Part shown: piece after piece, positions 33,822 through 45,395 of the stretch
Position numbering within the stretch: position 1 is the first letter of the stretch
Layout of the letters: every line of letters begins with the position of its first letter
Assembly (NCBI GenBank): GCA_009733715.1
Contig: WMKJ01000092.1
Coordinates: 1 to 50,532, forward strand
DNA from: Herpomyces periplanetae
Taxonomy: Eukaryota; Ascomycota; Laboulbeniomycetes; Herpomycetales; Herpomycetaceae
Length of the DNA stretch: 50,532 nt
Direction of reading: 5' to 3'
Made by a program: the position numbers and the translations under genes
Notes under the pieces: model-generated
Told to the model about the DNA's origin: nothing
Seen by the model: only the letters and a program-made list of their open reading frames with translations
Databases searched by the model: none

Positions 33822-34889
33822 TTATAAGATTTGTTGTAATTCCAATTTCAGCTTTTGACATTTTGCCTTGAGAATGCGTACACTATCGAGAAATAAATCA
33901 TAACTCGTAAATTGCCCAGTACTCTCAATATTGAAGATAAAATGGTCTTGAATTCGACCCAATTTAACCTTATTCTTAAACTTTTCATGTCGCAAACATT
34001 CACGAGTTACTGTATCCTTTATAGTATCACCTACTACTGCTTTCATTTTACCCGCATGTCCGTATAAATCACTATGTGGATCCTTTGCTTCTTCGGCCTC
34101 AATTTGTCTCAAGTTTATGACCCCGGGTGGAAAACATTTCGCAAACTCCTCGGCATCATCCCCAATTATCGATTCTTTAATCTCAATATAGGGTAGTAAA
34201 CGATAAGATGCCGTTGCGACAGGTGAAAACTTTGCATGATCGGACCCAATTCCTTTGATGCAATGCATCTCTACTCTAATGGCCTGACCAGGTCGTAACT
34301 TGGCAATTAAAATATCCGGATACGCCGGTTCAATTGATCCTTTTTCATGTGAGAATAAATCCGTCTGAATTCCTTGTGGTTCAAATCGTATCTGTTTAGC
34401 GTATACTACGCAATAATCATGTCAGAATCTTTTCAATTACCTTGACTATAAATTTGTAAATCCTTCTCAATTCTTACCGTGTGCGTTCTTATATAATTTC
34501 ATAACGTCTGTTTCACCTTGGCTTGCCAGTGCTCTGCCGTTACTGTTCCACGTACATTCTACATCTAACTTTAAAACTATAGTATTAAAGTCTGCTGCTA
34601 TATCTCCCGGTGTGTCTCCATTTGCTTTTTTAAATCGTTTTAACCAACGTATCCCTTGGGTATTGCCCTTTAACGGAATTAGTCCTAACCTGTGTGCCAG
34701 CACTTCATCTTGAATTATAGACGTGTTATTAGATATGAAAACATCCTCGATTGCTAATGTTGGAACTTCCGCTATGAGGATTCGCCGAAACGCATTCGCA
34801 ATAGATGCATCAATTCCTACCAGAGAGAATGTACAATCGTACGGTTTGTTCGAATGAAACTTGACCTTGAATTTCTTTACATACACCAT
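33822..34889 (-). CDS. rpc40: RNA polymerase I/III shared subunit Rpc40 (RPAC1)
   Basis: Exons 34478-34889 and 33822-34405 give 331 aa, joined in phase over a 72 bp intron (CACG/GTAAGA ... GCGTAG/TATACGC). Rpc40 is the alpha-like subunit that pairs with Rpc19 to nucleate assembly of RNA polymerases I and III in the nucleus. Diagnostic stretches are IANAFRRILIAEVP, IIQDEVLAHRLGLIPL, FEPQGIQTD, ILIAKLRPGQ, GSDHAKFSPVATASYRLLP, KCFPPGVI and KLGRIQDHFIFNIES. Compared with yeast, about 35 residues are missing before VKKFKVKF. An in-frame stop a few codons upstream with no acceptor in between makes the ATG at 34889 the start on present evidence. It is divergent from the complex I gene. Confidence 0.95.
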
Positions 34890-35889
34890 TCCCCAATCAT
34901 AATGTTAATCATTAAACCCCAAAAATGTGAACTCTACCAAAATTAACACTCCATTTCCCCCTCCTTTGACTATTATCCCTACGTTAACCGTACCTTTGAA
35001 AATTTATCCGCGCTCCAGCTTTCACATTCGCCGTAATGATGGCCCGGGAAATTAGTAGTCGAAACATTTGAAATAGTTTCTTCATGAATTTCGACTATCT
35101 GTTAACGAATATCTGGTTAAATCTACCACATTACACATTCTCAAGTAAATATTTCCCTTTCATAAACCTACATTTCTTTTGGAGACTTCCTTCTTCCCCT
35201 GTGAGCTGTTTGTCAAACTATCTCCCATTTATCAATCCACTACAATCACATTAACCGATAATTTCTCTAAACTAATCTCTGCCCAAAATATGACTATCTC
35301 AAAACTTGCCTTGGTTAACCATTCAATACTAATTTCACAAACTTAATCATTCGCTCCACTACCGTCTCATCTCAATTCAAACCCCATGATTACATAATCA
35401 CTTCATCTCATCTCCTACATGAAAGTATAGGGTTCTTAATTTGTGCGTAAAATGAAATGATGGAATATTAAAATTTTTTAACGGCAAATATTTTTAATAA
35501 AAAAAACCTATCCTTTAAATCTACTTACACTCACCAATAAAATTCCATCATACTATAAAAAATCTTCAAATTTCCTCCCTGCCCCAGCTAATTTTACTTC
35601 GAAAAACTTTTGTAACATACTATGACTAATTCGGAAAAATAATAATCCACAGCGGGGTGCAATTTGGGTGTTTTGACGAGAAGTTAAAGGATAACCCAAG
35701 GGATATTGCAAAGACCATTTGGACGAGTTTTCGCGTATTTGTTCACGGAAAGTCTAAGATTGTGGTTTTTCTGGTGGCATTTCAACGAGTTTAATTGTGT
35801 TTAAATATTTGAATTTGAGTTAAGGTATCACCGTTGATCATTTACCGGTTCTCTAACACGATTGGAAACGGAATTCCAAACGAACTGGT
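34890..35889. other. Divergent intergenic region, nothing specific recognised
   Basis: One kilobase lies between the divergent rpc40 and 49 kDa genes. It is AT-rich with many TTAAC repeats and pyrimidine tracts, and has no long frame, RNA gene or clear TATA box. It presumably contains both promoters. Confidence 0.4.
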
Positions 35890-37546
35890 ATGATGGCAAT
35901 GGTAAATCGAATAGTTGGCAGAATACCGTTAAGCTTAAAAAATTATTCGAGGTTAACGTATTCTAATTTACGCTTGAATCGAACTTTTGTTGCCACTACT
36001 ACAGCCTGGGCATCAAAATCTTCAAAAGCACGGGATAATAACATTTATGCTCAACTAGAACCGACTCGACTTGTTGAAACGGATGAAAACCTTTTACGCG
36101 ATATCTTACCCGATGACGCCTTAGCGGACTGGGCTAAGTCGGAAGGGAAAACCGATGATGATCAATCTACTGCTGTTAAAGGTGGTCGTCGAATTCGTCA
36201 TTATACCGTTAACTTTGGTCCTCAACATCCTGCAGCGCATGGTGTATTGCGGCTCATTTTGGAATTAAGTGGTGAAGAAATTGTCCGTGCTGATCCACAT
36301 ATTGGACTTTTACATCGTGGAACGGAAAAGTTAATAGAATACCGAACTTATTTACAAGCTTTACCCTATTTTGATCGTTTAGACTACGTTTCTATGATGA
36401 CCAATGAGCAATGCTATTCGTTAGCTGTTGAAAAATTATTAAACATTGAAATTCCTGAACGTGCAAAGTGGATTCGTACTTTGTTTGCCGAAATAACTCG
36501 TATCCTAAACCACCTCATGTCCGTTCTTTCGCATGCAATGGATGTTGGTGCACTAACTCCATTTTTATGGGGATTTGAAGAGAGAGAAAAGTTAATGGTA
36601 ACCTGTTCATACTAAGTTATATGTGTCACTGTGTACACAATGTTTCTATAGATTTTACCTTGAAATTAATTAGCTAATTTTATACCCTTAGGAATTCTAC
36701 GAGCGAGTATCAGGCGCCCGATTACACGCAGCATATGTGAGACCCGGGGGTGTCAATCAGGACCTACCTTTGGGGTTAATGGATGATATTTATCAATGGG
36801 CTACACAATTCAGTGATCGAGTTGATGAAATGGAAGAATTGTTAACGGATAATCGTATCTGGATTGATAGATTGAGAGGAGTTGGCGTTGTATCAGCAGC
36901 TGATGCTCTGAACTATGGATTTACGGGACCCATGCTACGTGGATCTGGAGTACCATGGGATCTTCGAAAATCTCAACCTTACGATGCGTATGATAAAGTA
37001 GAATTTGACGTTCCAGTTGGTGTATATGGTGATTGTTATGACCGTTATTTGGTACGAATGCAGGAGTTTCGACAATCACTACGTATTATACATCAGTGTT
37101 TAAATAAAATGCCACCGGGGCCTGTCAAAGTTGACGATTATAAGATATCGCCTCCACCGCGTGCGACTATGAAAGAAGATATGGAAGCGTTGATTCATCA
37201 TTTTTTACTGTTTAGCAAAGGGTACGCGGTTCCACCTGGGGAAACTTATTCGGCGATTGAAGCGCCCAAAGGTGAAATGGGGGTTTACATTGTGAGTGAT
37301 GGAAGTGAACGACCCTACCGCTGTTATATTCGTGCTCCTGGATTTGCACACCTCGGGTGTATAGACCAGTTGTCGCGTGGGCATATGCTTGCAGATGTGG
37401 TAGCAATTATTGGAACTAGTGACTTGGTAAGTTATTCAGATATAAAGCAATGCGTTTGATGTATAAATTAGTATATGGAGTTGAAAGAAAAGTTATTAAG
37501 GTAATACTAACGGGAGAAATAGGTGTTTGGGGAGGTTGATCGATAA
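35890..37546 (+). CDS. nuo49: NADH:ubiquinone oxidoreductase 49 kDa subunit (NDUFS2), mitochondrial
   Basis: Exons 35890-36597, 36692-37426 and 37523-37546 give 488 aa; introns are 94 and 96 bp. A basic presequence of about 35-45 residues is followed by the mature protein: [65 protein letters not shown] and [18 protein letters not shown]. The third exon is only 24 nt including the stop and codes VFGEVDR, the invariant end of this subunit, which proves the splice. The protein is in the peripheral arm of complex I and forms the quinone-binding cavity with the PSST subunit; the GPQHPAAH loop lines that site. Presence of this gene shows that the organism keeps proton-pumping complex I. Confidence 0.97.
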
Positions 37547-38015
37547 TGCGACACGATAAATGTGTGGAACAGATTCTCAAATGAAGTATTATTGGCATTT
37601 TTGATGTAGCTTGTAACTGTATGAATCCTAATGATACGATAATGCTGCTAAAGTTGTAACATTGAGAGGTATACATATTACTTTTCAAGCATATGATAAA
37701 GCAGTATTAAAGCGATTAATATTGGAGTGGCGGATCATTTAAATAAAGGTAAAAAAAGACTTAGAAGTCCTTGAAATGAGCATCATTCAGATGCCGCGTG
37801 ACCATGAAAAGTAGGCCAAATGGACAGTGGAAGCCAACTAGGATGCTGAATAAATTTGATTAACGAAGGGAGAGGATTAGTTTAATACAAGGGAATAGGA
37901 TGAACGTTGTAATGATGAACCAAGTTGGCCACTGATGAAAGTATTATAATTTAATGCTAAGGAATAATTAAACGTGGCTAAAACACAAGTTGACATAGAT
38001 TTTTGCACAAGTGCC
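37547..38015. other. Intergenic between tandem genes
   Basis: This 469 bp spacer lies between the 49 kDa and ChaC genes on the same strand. It is AT-rich and I see no recognisable element. Confidence 0.4.
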
Positions 38016-39083
38016 ATGAATCGGAACATAAAATCAGTTGATACAGCGGTGGTAACGAGTGATGAGGGTGATATGTGGTTATTCGGTTACGGGTAAGTTT
38101 GAAATGCTGTGTTGTGTTATGTCGAGTGAAGTTAAATAAGGTTAACGTGTAAGCAACTTTAGGAGTTTAATATGGAAGCCTCCTCCATTTTATGGTAATG
38201 TGAAGGATAGAATTCTGCTTGATATTTATCTACGACTAACGGTAGTATAGACGTGCGAATAGCAGGTTACGTTGAAGGTTACGTTCGTCGGTTTTGGCAG
38301 GTCTGTGAATTTATGGAATATGCACCAAGGAACTTTATATTAATGATGATAAGTGCTAGTCTAATGGCACAAAGTGTATATTTATATAGGCCAGGTAAGT
38401 ATACCCGTTTACAATATAATTTTTGATAATATTAAATCACATATAAATTTAATGTACACTTTAACGTTTAAGATGATTGTTTCAGTGAAGATCATCGTGG
38501 AACTTGTGAAGCTCCGGGTCTTGTTGTTACGCTACTAGAATATAATTACTGGAAGAGTCTTAACGATCATGTAAGTTTTTTTTATAGAGAATTTCAATTG
38601 TTAATGAGATAGAAATGCAAAACTGAAATGACAAACGAATAGTATCATGAATCGAGTGGATCGAAGGTGTGGGGAATGGCGTACCATTTTGCAGCGGATA
38701 AGGTTAAAATGGCACGAGAATACCTTGATTTACGAGAGATCAACGGATATTCTATTCGGTATACGACATTTCATGCGACAGGACTGTTGGAATGGGCAAA
38801 AGGTGTTACAAAAAACACTGACACAACGGTTGTACTTGAACAATCCAAGGGAGTGATTCCCAAATGTATGGTCTACATTGGATTACCGACTAATGCACAA
38901 TTTCGAGGTCTTATGGAACCAAAAGTTGTGGTAAACCAGATAATGAAGAGTCAAGGACCGAGTGGAAAAAATGTCGACTATTTACTGAGTTTACACAGGG
39001 CACTGCTAGAGTTGGGAGGTGAGGACGATGTCCATGTTCGCGATTTGGTGAAGATTTACAAATTACAGAATTATCAAGAGTAA
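38016..39083 (+). CDS. ChaC-type glutathione-specific gamma-glutamylcyclotransferase, six exons
   Basis: Exons 38016-38092, 38163-38194, 38251-38300, 38390-38394, 38486-38570 and 38643-39083 give 229 aa, the normal ChaC length. These enzymes split cytosolic glutathione into 5-oxoproline and Cys-Gly. The substrate-binding loop reads LFGYGSLIWKP (split by intron 1), followed by RIAGYVEGYVRRFWQ, EDHRGTCEAPGLVVTLLE, VWGMAYHF and the catalytic Glu in YLDLREINGYS. Exon 4 is just five bases, GCCAG, between a TTATATAG acceptor and a perfect GTAAGT donor. Skipping it would put a stop directly after FWQ; including it yields QASEDHRG, aligned with the family's QGSxDHRG. The start codon is followed directly by the propeller-like domain. 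It is by far the most intron-dense gene in the window. Confidence 0.93.
38390..38394 (+). other. 5-nt microexon (GCCAG) of the ChaC gene
   Basis: Bases GCCAG lie between ATATAG and GTAAGT and supply codon GCC plus two bases of AGT. They restore both the reading frame and the family motif Q-(G/A)-S-x-(D/E)-H-R-G across introns of 89 and 91 bp. The upstream intron has an unusual GTCTGT donor. Confidence 0.88.
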
Positions 39084-39272
39084 TATCGGTAAGGAAATTA
39101 TAGTAGATATTTGAATTGACTTTACCGGGTAATTAATTTTGATTATTGTAGGTGATTATAAGGTAGAGGTGACGATTATATTGCTTGGATGAGAAGAGGG
39201 TGATGAAGGGGTGTGTACATTTATATATATGTATATGTATATGTATTTGTATATATGAATGCAAATTCTTGA

Positions 39273-40080
39273 TCATTTCATGAATTTACTGGCAAGATTG
39301 AGCAAACCGGAAATGTTTGCGCCAGCATTGCCACCACCACCACCACTCCCTCCACCAAAACTGCTGTGGTTATTACCGGAATTTCCACCAAATGCGTTAC
39401 TCATTTCATTTTTAAGGTACATTTTAAGAGCCATTTGAGCAGCAGCAGCTACAACATCTTGTTTTGAAAAACCCGAGGTTTGCTATAAGTGAAACCCAAT
39501 AGTTAGTATAATGGTAAATAGGATAATCATTGCTACATACACCTCTATTTTGAGAGCTTTGTTTATCAAAAAGTTGAGCAGCTTGTGCCATAGCTAGACC
39601 GATGAGCTGACTTTGTGTGCTAGATGACGATTTATTATTACTTCCGGAATCTGAGTTAAACATTTTTAACGCTTGTATAGCAGCAGCAGCACCTAGATTA
39701 TCGGAAGATGGTTTAAACGAATTATTTTGATTAACGGGAGTATTGGATTGTTGATCATTCTGACTATTATGATTTCCGTAATAATATTGATAACTTGAGC
39801 CCATTTCTGATTCATTTATCGGTTCTTGTTTCAATTTGTTAGCTTTACCCGAGAGCATAGATAAAGCTGAAGAGAAGAGACTGGAATCATGATCGGAAGA
39901 ATGTTGTTGAGCAAATTTAGCCGCGTCGTTGAAATCATTATGTCCCATATCGTAAGGATTAGCAGTATAAGGTGTACCAGTTGAATTTGGGTAATTTTGA
40001 GCTGGAGGTGGGCCATGATTTTTCTTACTGCTGTGGAAAAGGCCACGATCAGATGATTGTTGATCTTCTGTGTCCGACAT
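39273..40080 (-). CDS. Low-complexity Gln/Asn/Ser/Gly-rich protein, DUF7721-like
   Basis: Exons 39541-40080 and 39273-39482 give 249 aa, in phase over a 58 bp intron (GGT/GTATGT ... TATAG/CAA). The N-terminal half is Gln/Asn/Ser/Tyr-rich (YQYYYGNHNSQNDQQ). Two Ala-rich amphipathic helices follow: LGAAAAIQALKMF, then IGLAMAQAAQLFDKQ and KQDVVAAAAQMALKMYL. A Gly-rich run encoded by CCA/CCG triplets leads to a final helix NISGLLNLASKFMK. The pattern matches small fungal proteins carrying a DUF7721 domain, whose role is unknown; some are called stress-responsive. The prion-like composition could support condensation. It is divergent from the FTS gene. Confidence 0.75.
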
Positions 40081-40995
40081 GATCTATATTAAACAAAATG
40101 ATTATTGGAATATCGATAAGCTAAATCCCGTAAAATTTTATAAAAATCTATACGTTTAAGAGAAAAGTCAAAAATAAAAGGAACACGTTGAAGGGTAAAA
40201 TTCAAGATTTTTGGTGTGCAAATCCCCAACTCTTTATACCAGAGTTTCTCCTCTTCCTATACACCATATTACCCTAACTCGACGTCACGAGACGTTTTGT
40301 CCCAAAGTGTATAACCACGTGCTAACACAATTAACCAATCAGCTTCCAGAATTCTGCCAAGCCCACTAACTACTAAATGACGTAGTTGGTCGCTTCGACT
40401 CCGCCTCAATGATGGCCTTAGTAAGATGCATTAGGGGGCTTGTGAAGCCTGGGATGAATTTAGGAAGGTACGAGGGACACGGGCCATTTAAGGTGGAGAA
40501 TGGAATAAGAAACTGAAATTACAACATTTCCCAATGGGGAAAGTGTAATTCAATCATCCAATAATCATTAAGTCTAGTTTGCATTATTTCGAATAATCAA
40601 CATCGCTCTTTCCGTAACCGTGACCCGTCGGGTTATTGCCGCCTTATCAATTGTATTAATTATACTAAAGAAATTGGGGCTATTATTGTGGCTGTTGCTC
40701 TATATAAGGGGATGATTCCCCCCTCCCTTGAACGGGGATAATTTTGACAGAAACTTGGTTTCCTCTCTAAAGTTCCACTCTTTCCGTCACATTCTTTTTT
40801 TTTGATTCAAGTTGTCAGTACCATTATAATTATAGTTATCATTATATTCATCATGATCATTACTATCACTAATTCTATCACTACCATGTGAATATACCTC
40901 CCTTTTTGGTACCTTTCGTCATTTTTATTGTAATACTCTTGTATTATCAGTCTTGATAACTGTTTATATTACCATACTTTTGTCGTTCGTGCATA
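40081..40995. promoter_or_regulatory. Divergent promoter with CACGTG, CCAAT and TATA elements
   Basis: This 915 bp stretch lies between divergent genes. CACGTG at 40316-40321 lies 14 bp before a CCAAT box (AACCAATCAGC, 40335-40339). On the plus strand TATATAAG (40701-40708) is a good TATA box for the FTS gene, implying a 5' UTR of roughly 250 nt with several short upstream ATGs. Confidence 0.55.
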
Positions 40996-41919
40996 ATGCA
41001 TCCCCCTTCAACTTTACTCTCATCTCGGTCAAGACATAAACTATTCCTTGAATTAGCCTCCCTTAAACATGCTTTTCCATCTGGTGTCTACGTTTGCCCA
41101 ATTCCCGGCTCGATAAATTGTTGGAGTGGTGTAATATTTGTGCGCAAGGGTACGTACACCTTTTTCATCCAGATACTCTCCTATTTTACCCCAAATTATA
41201 TTCATTTTATGACTCCTCTGCTCTTAATACACTTATTAATGTGTTAATTTTAACACCCCCTCGAATCTAACTTTCACCTTGCAGGTCCATTTGCTCCAGC
41301 TTTACTTCGCTTTCGCATTACTTATCCCCCTGATTTTCCAGACCATCCTCCCCATATCGTATTTCTATCCCATCTTTTCCATCCGCTAATTGTTCCATTT
41401 CCCACGCCCGTTGGTTCACATAATTCAAGTAACCCCGACTCTCGTGAACCGGGCCGATTTTCCCTTCGTCACGGATTTCCTTCATGGTTCGATTCATCTA
41501 GTCCTTCATCCTCTCATTCTCATATAACTCTCTATGAAATTCTTTCCTATATTCGTTCCACCCTCGACTCCCTTCCCGTTCTATTTTCAATTACTCCCGA
41601 ATATGTCGTTAACAAAAACGCCTACTACGCCCTCTGCGCCTACAAGTCTCAATTTTTGCTAAATTCTTCCCCGTCTTCGCCTTCTTCCTCCAATAAACAC
41701 ATCAAAGGCCCTGCCGACTGGAATTGGGATGGCGTTTGGCAATCACGATCATCTGTATGTATTCGTGACAGTCTTACGGACTCTGCTGTTCATGGCCCCG
41801 TTGATGATGTCATTCGCTTTTATGATACTGATCAAGATTCGGCTTATCGCATGATTCGTGAAATTCATTCCATCTTTCTAACTCCCTCCTCTATTCCCGC
41901 CCTCGCTCCCTCGCCTTGA
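40996..41919 (+). CDS. ftsA: FTS/AKTIP-like inactive E2 (UEV), dynein-adaptor FHF complex subunit
   Basis: Exons 40996-41149 and 41285-41919 give 262 aa, in phase over a 135 bp intron (AAGG/GTACGT ... TTGCAG/GTCC). The UBC fold is recognisable: SGVYVCPIPGSINCWSGVIFVRKG, RFRITYPPDFPDHPP and HLFHPLIVP. The HPN triad reads HPL and there is no catalytic Cys at the expected place, so it cannot conjugate ubiquitin. The GVYV...W.GVIFVRKG and FHPL stretches are those of FTS/AKTIP. In Aspergillus the homologue FtsA joins Hook and FHIP to couple early endosomes to dynein; in animals it also acts with VPS41/HOPS. The C-terminal Ser-rich insert and DWNWDGVWQ segment differ from animal proteins. It sits in tandem with the VWA gene. 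Confidence 0.85.
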
Positions 41920-42290
41920 CTTGCTCAAATCCCCTTTCTAATCTCTTCTCTATTTTTCCCTATAACTGCATCACAGCCCGGCGCTCTACTGCTATTATCT
42001 TGTTTATTATGTTATATCCCTTTGTTTATTGCGACCATCAATACATACATCGTCTACTATCATCCCACGTGCCGATTAAGCCGTAATTGCGCGTGGCCTT
42101 TTCCACTTGTTAGCAATACAAAATACCTACACCGCAACATGCGTTCTCCAATCTTCCCTTGCTCCTTTAAACCGGTCCGACGGTATCGACTTTTCCCTTG
42201 TATACTTTCCTCACTACGCAGAAATCTCTTTCTCGATCATCTATTTCCCTTTCTTACCTGCCCACTGATTATAGCATTTTTACTGAAATC
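41920..42290. promoter_or_regulatory. Promoter of the VWA gene, CACGTG
   Basis: A 371 bp spacer containing CACGTG at 42066-42071. The frame leading into the VWA protein is open upstream of 42291 but has no earlier ATG. Confidence 0.4.
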
Positions 42291-45200
42291 ATGCATTACA
42301 GCAAGGAAAATGTGCCGCGACACTTTAATACGTTTCAATTTTCAGCACCGGATAATCCGCACTCTAATGATACTTGCGATTTCCTGCCCAGCTTAAGCTC
42401 CAAACTATCCACGTTAACTTTGGTCGTCCCCGATAATAATGCGCCGCGAACGTCTCCGTCTCCATATAGACTAAAAGTTCCAAAAATTAGAAGCTTTCAT
42501 CCTGTCTCTCCGTCGCGACTCTCTGATTTGTCGTGCGGATCTGAACTGAAAGAGTTAACATTAAACCAGCCACTTGTAGAATTAGAAGATAATCCGTTCA
42601 AACGGGATGAGTTCAGTGACTTTCATGGAAAATCGGATAATAAAACTTCAGGTGGGACTCGACGGACTAACAAGATCGAAACTCACGATTATCTTGAACA
42701 TGAAGAGGTTGAGAAGCATCGCCCCTTTACGGCAACTGGCTTAGTAGTGAACGGATGTGGCGCTATTGATGATAGGCGGCGAGATTCTGCCAGTGTTTTG
42801 TCGGCTTTACAAAAGACCGTGAACTCGAAGAGAACATTTTCCGGTTTGGTTGAAGATTTGCATGATAGGTTTCGTACCAATCGAATTTCTAGTTACTCAA
42901 AAAACAGATCAAATAGTTACTACGGCTCGTTAGTTTGTCGATTGAAGGAGTTGAACATTCCAAGGCCAGTACCTTTATCCGTTCAACCACCAGGGCAGCT
43001 CCAAAAAAGTGTAGATGGTGAAACATTGTCAATGGTATCGGGCTCTACATCAGCTACAGCTGCACCTACAGTTGGAACTTTAAATCAGGTCTCTACATCA
43101 CGAACGACAACACAGCTATCACGACAGTCATCAGCGCAATATTCATTACGTCAATTACAATCCAAGCGAAAGATTCGTAAATCGGTAACAACGGGGGGAT
43201 CAACTGCCACTCCATCCCGGCTACGAAAACACCAAAGTGGATCACGACAAGCGTCTTGTTCACTGAGTGAGACCGTATTTAGAAATCAGATCATGCCGCT
43301 CCTAACAGCGCAGATTGAGATATCGCCGAGCTGCGAAGCTCTGGCATACGATGAGCAGTGTAGTATTTGGGCAGCTGTTGACGTTCACGGTCTGCTAGCT
43401 AAATCGGAACAGGAGTTGCCTGCATGCCATTTCTGTGTGGATGTTATTTTAATAATTGACAACTCGTAAGTAATAGTGACAGCAGTAGTCACAGTTTTCA
43501 CGCTAATATCAGCATGCGCATTCGCATTCGCATTCAGGAGGCATTCATCACAACCCTGGCTTCAAACAGTTTCGTCGCTCGTGTCTACTGTTGTCAACAG
43601 TCTAACGTGTCCAGGCGACCGAATAGCAATTCTACGAACAGCTTGCTGCGGGGATGCAGTGGATAAGGCGGGTTCAGGGTCATGCCAAATATTTGATCTT
43701 GCTAGCCCTAACTCCAAGATTATTAACCTCAACTGTCAATGGATGCTTAAACGGCAATCTATGTTCACGGCTACCCAAACTCATTCGTGCGGTCATTTTG
43801 TTGCTGCAGCTAACAATCTTTATCGACGACTTAAGGACTATCCAGCTCTACAACAAGATGAGTGCAACGTGATAATATTTAGCTCGAATCCAGCATTTTA
43901 CCTTAAAACTGCCACGCTATTCAACCCGTTTGCTATTCATGTTGTTTTACCACCCGGTACGGTAATGTCCGAGTATCGTAACCATTATAACGGGTGGGCT
44001 ATTACGACGAATGATGCAGAAATTGCACAGTTAATCATGAACAATGTATCAACAGCTATGGATGATGGGCTTGTAGGAAAAATTCATGATTTGATTAGCC
44101 ATGCGAGACTTTGCTGCTCTCCGGGTCGGATAACAGATTGTCAAATTCGGTATCGTGGGCTATCAGGCTGTACTATTGAACATGTTTACGGCGATACAAC
44201 GCTTGAAACCTTACGCGCCGGCCAAACCTGGACTAATTTTGTTAAGATTCGAGTTCCATCGGCACGGCGGTATCACGACACTGACGATGAAGATTTGATT
44301 GGAGATGGTGATGATACACCGAATAAAAAAATTAAAACTATGGACCGGCAATTTCACCGATTGGAATCGATGCTTGGCGAATTATCACAGAATGTGCTTG
44401 AAGTTGAAGTTAGTTTTAAGCATTCATTATTATTTTCCCAGTCGTGTATGTCAATTCGTGAGGTATGCAGAATTCGGCGGCCCGATCTAGAATCTATTTG
44501 GACGCCTAAACGTCGTTACACGGAGCAACGTGCGGATGCAAGAAATAATCAGTCGATTTCTGTGCATGAGAGATTAATTTTCTTTCTGTGTAATTCAGTT
44601 TCACCATGTGAAGCTCTTGAAGTGATAAACCAAGGGAAAATAACGGGGCTTTCTGAGGCCGCATTGGGCCGTATACGCTTGTTGCGAATGGAGCTTGAAT
44701 ATCAAGACCGGGTTATGCGTTGTCAGTCTTCAGAGGACCATCGACAGGTAACAAATTCGATTATGGGCCAAGGTAAATTTGAGGATGTTAATACCGCAAC
44801 GATAGTTAAAGTTAATAATACAGATTGTGAACCGGGGACACCGTGCCCGGTAACTCGTGTGGCAATTGATCCGTTGAATTTAACTTATCGTAACAAGCGG
44901 AAGCATGAGGCCAATGAAATGTTGACGCAGAGTACAGAGGATCAATCGGTCTGTACGAATTATCGTATAGCAAGCTCACCTACGAATATGTCTATAATTA
45001 AAGATTCACAAGCGACTCCATTGTCAGTAAATGGAGAAGATGAGGTGGTGGGTAGCCGAACGTCCGATGCGACAAAGCGATCCTGGAGTACTACTGCAAA
45101 ACGGGAAAGCTTGAAGCGTGGATTATTACTTAAACGCAATGAAACTATTTCACGTACAGCTTCAATGCGCAAAAAGTTTGCAGGAGGACTTGCAAGAATG

Positions 45201-45395
45201 ATGCTTATTCCTTCATCGTCTTTGTCACATCGAAAGTCCAGTGCTGAGGATGAGTTGAATTGTGCGAATGTTGCAGGAGGTAACGGACGTGAATCGAGTA
45301 GGTCTCGAAAAGCGCTTAGTTTAGTCGAGATGTTGAGTGAATCTCATAATCTTAAGCGCTCTAAAAGTTTTTACAAGCGCAACTTTGTCTCATAA
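42291..45395 (+). CDS. VWA-domain protein with long disordered flanks
   Basis: Exons 42291-43465 and 43538-45395 give 1010 aa, in phase over a 72 bp intron (AACTC/GTAAGT ... CATTCAG/GAGG). The first ATG in frame is MHYSKENVPRH. Residues about 1-360 are Ser/Arg-rich and disordered. Around 384 a von Willebrand A domain begins (VDVILIIDNS), with PGDRIAILR at its second strand, a THSCGHFVAAANNLY helix and ECNVIIFSS. The intron falls inside the metal-ion site: the spliced sequence is IDNSRHSS, so the DxSxS motif has His at its third position and may not bind metal normally. The C-terminal 400 residues hold a basic region with many KRS/KKF patches. Proteins of this layout occur in fungi without a known function. 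It could scaffold protein complexes in cytosol or nucleus. Confidence 0.75.

Noticed and set aside
38301-38394. Extension of ChaC exon 3 to 38394 without a microexon
   Set aside because: The read-through is open for 31 codons but enters the next exon in the wrong frame and destroys the conserved DHRG region.
43476-43537. Independent start for the C-terminal half of the VWA gene
   Set aside because: The open frame begins within a 72 bp intron without an ATG; splicing joins both halves in phase within the VWA domain.
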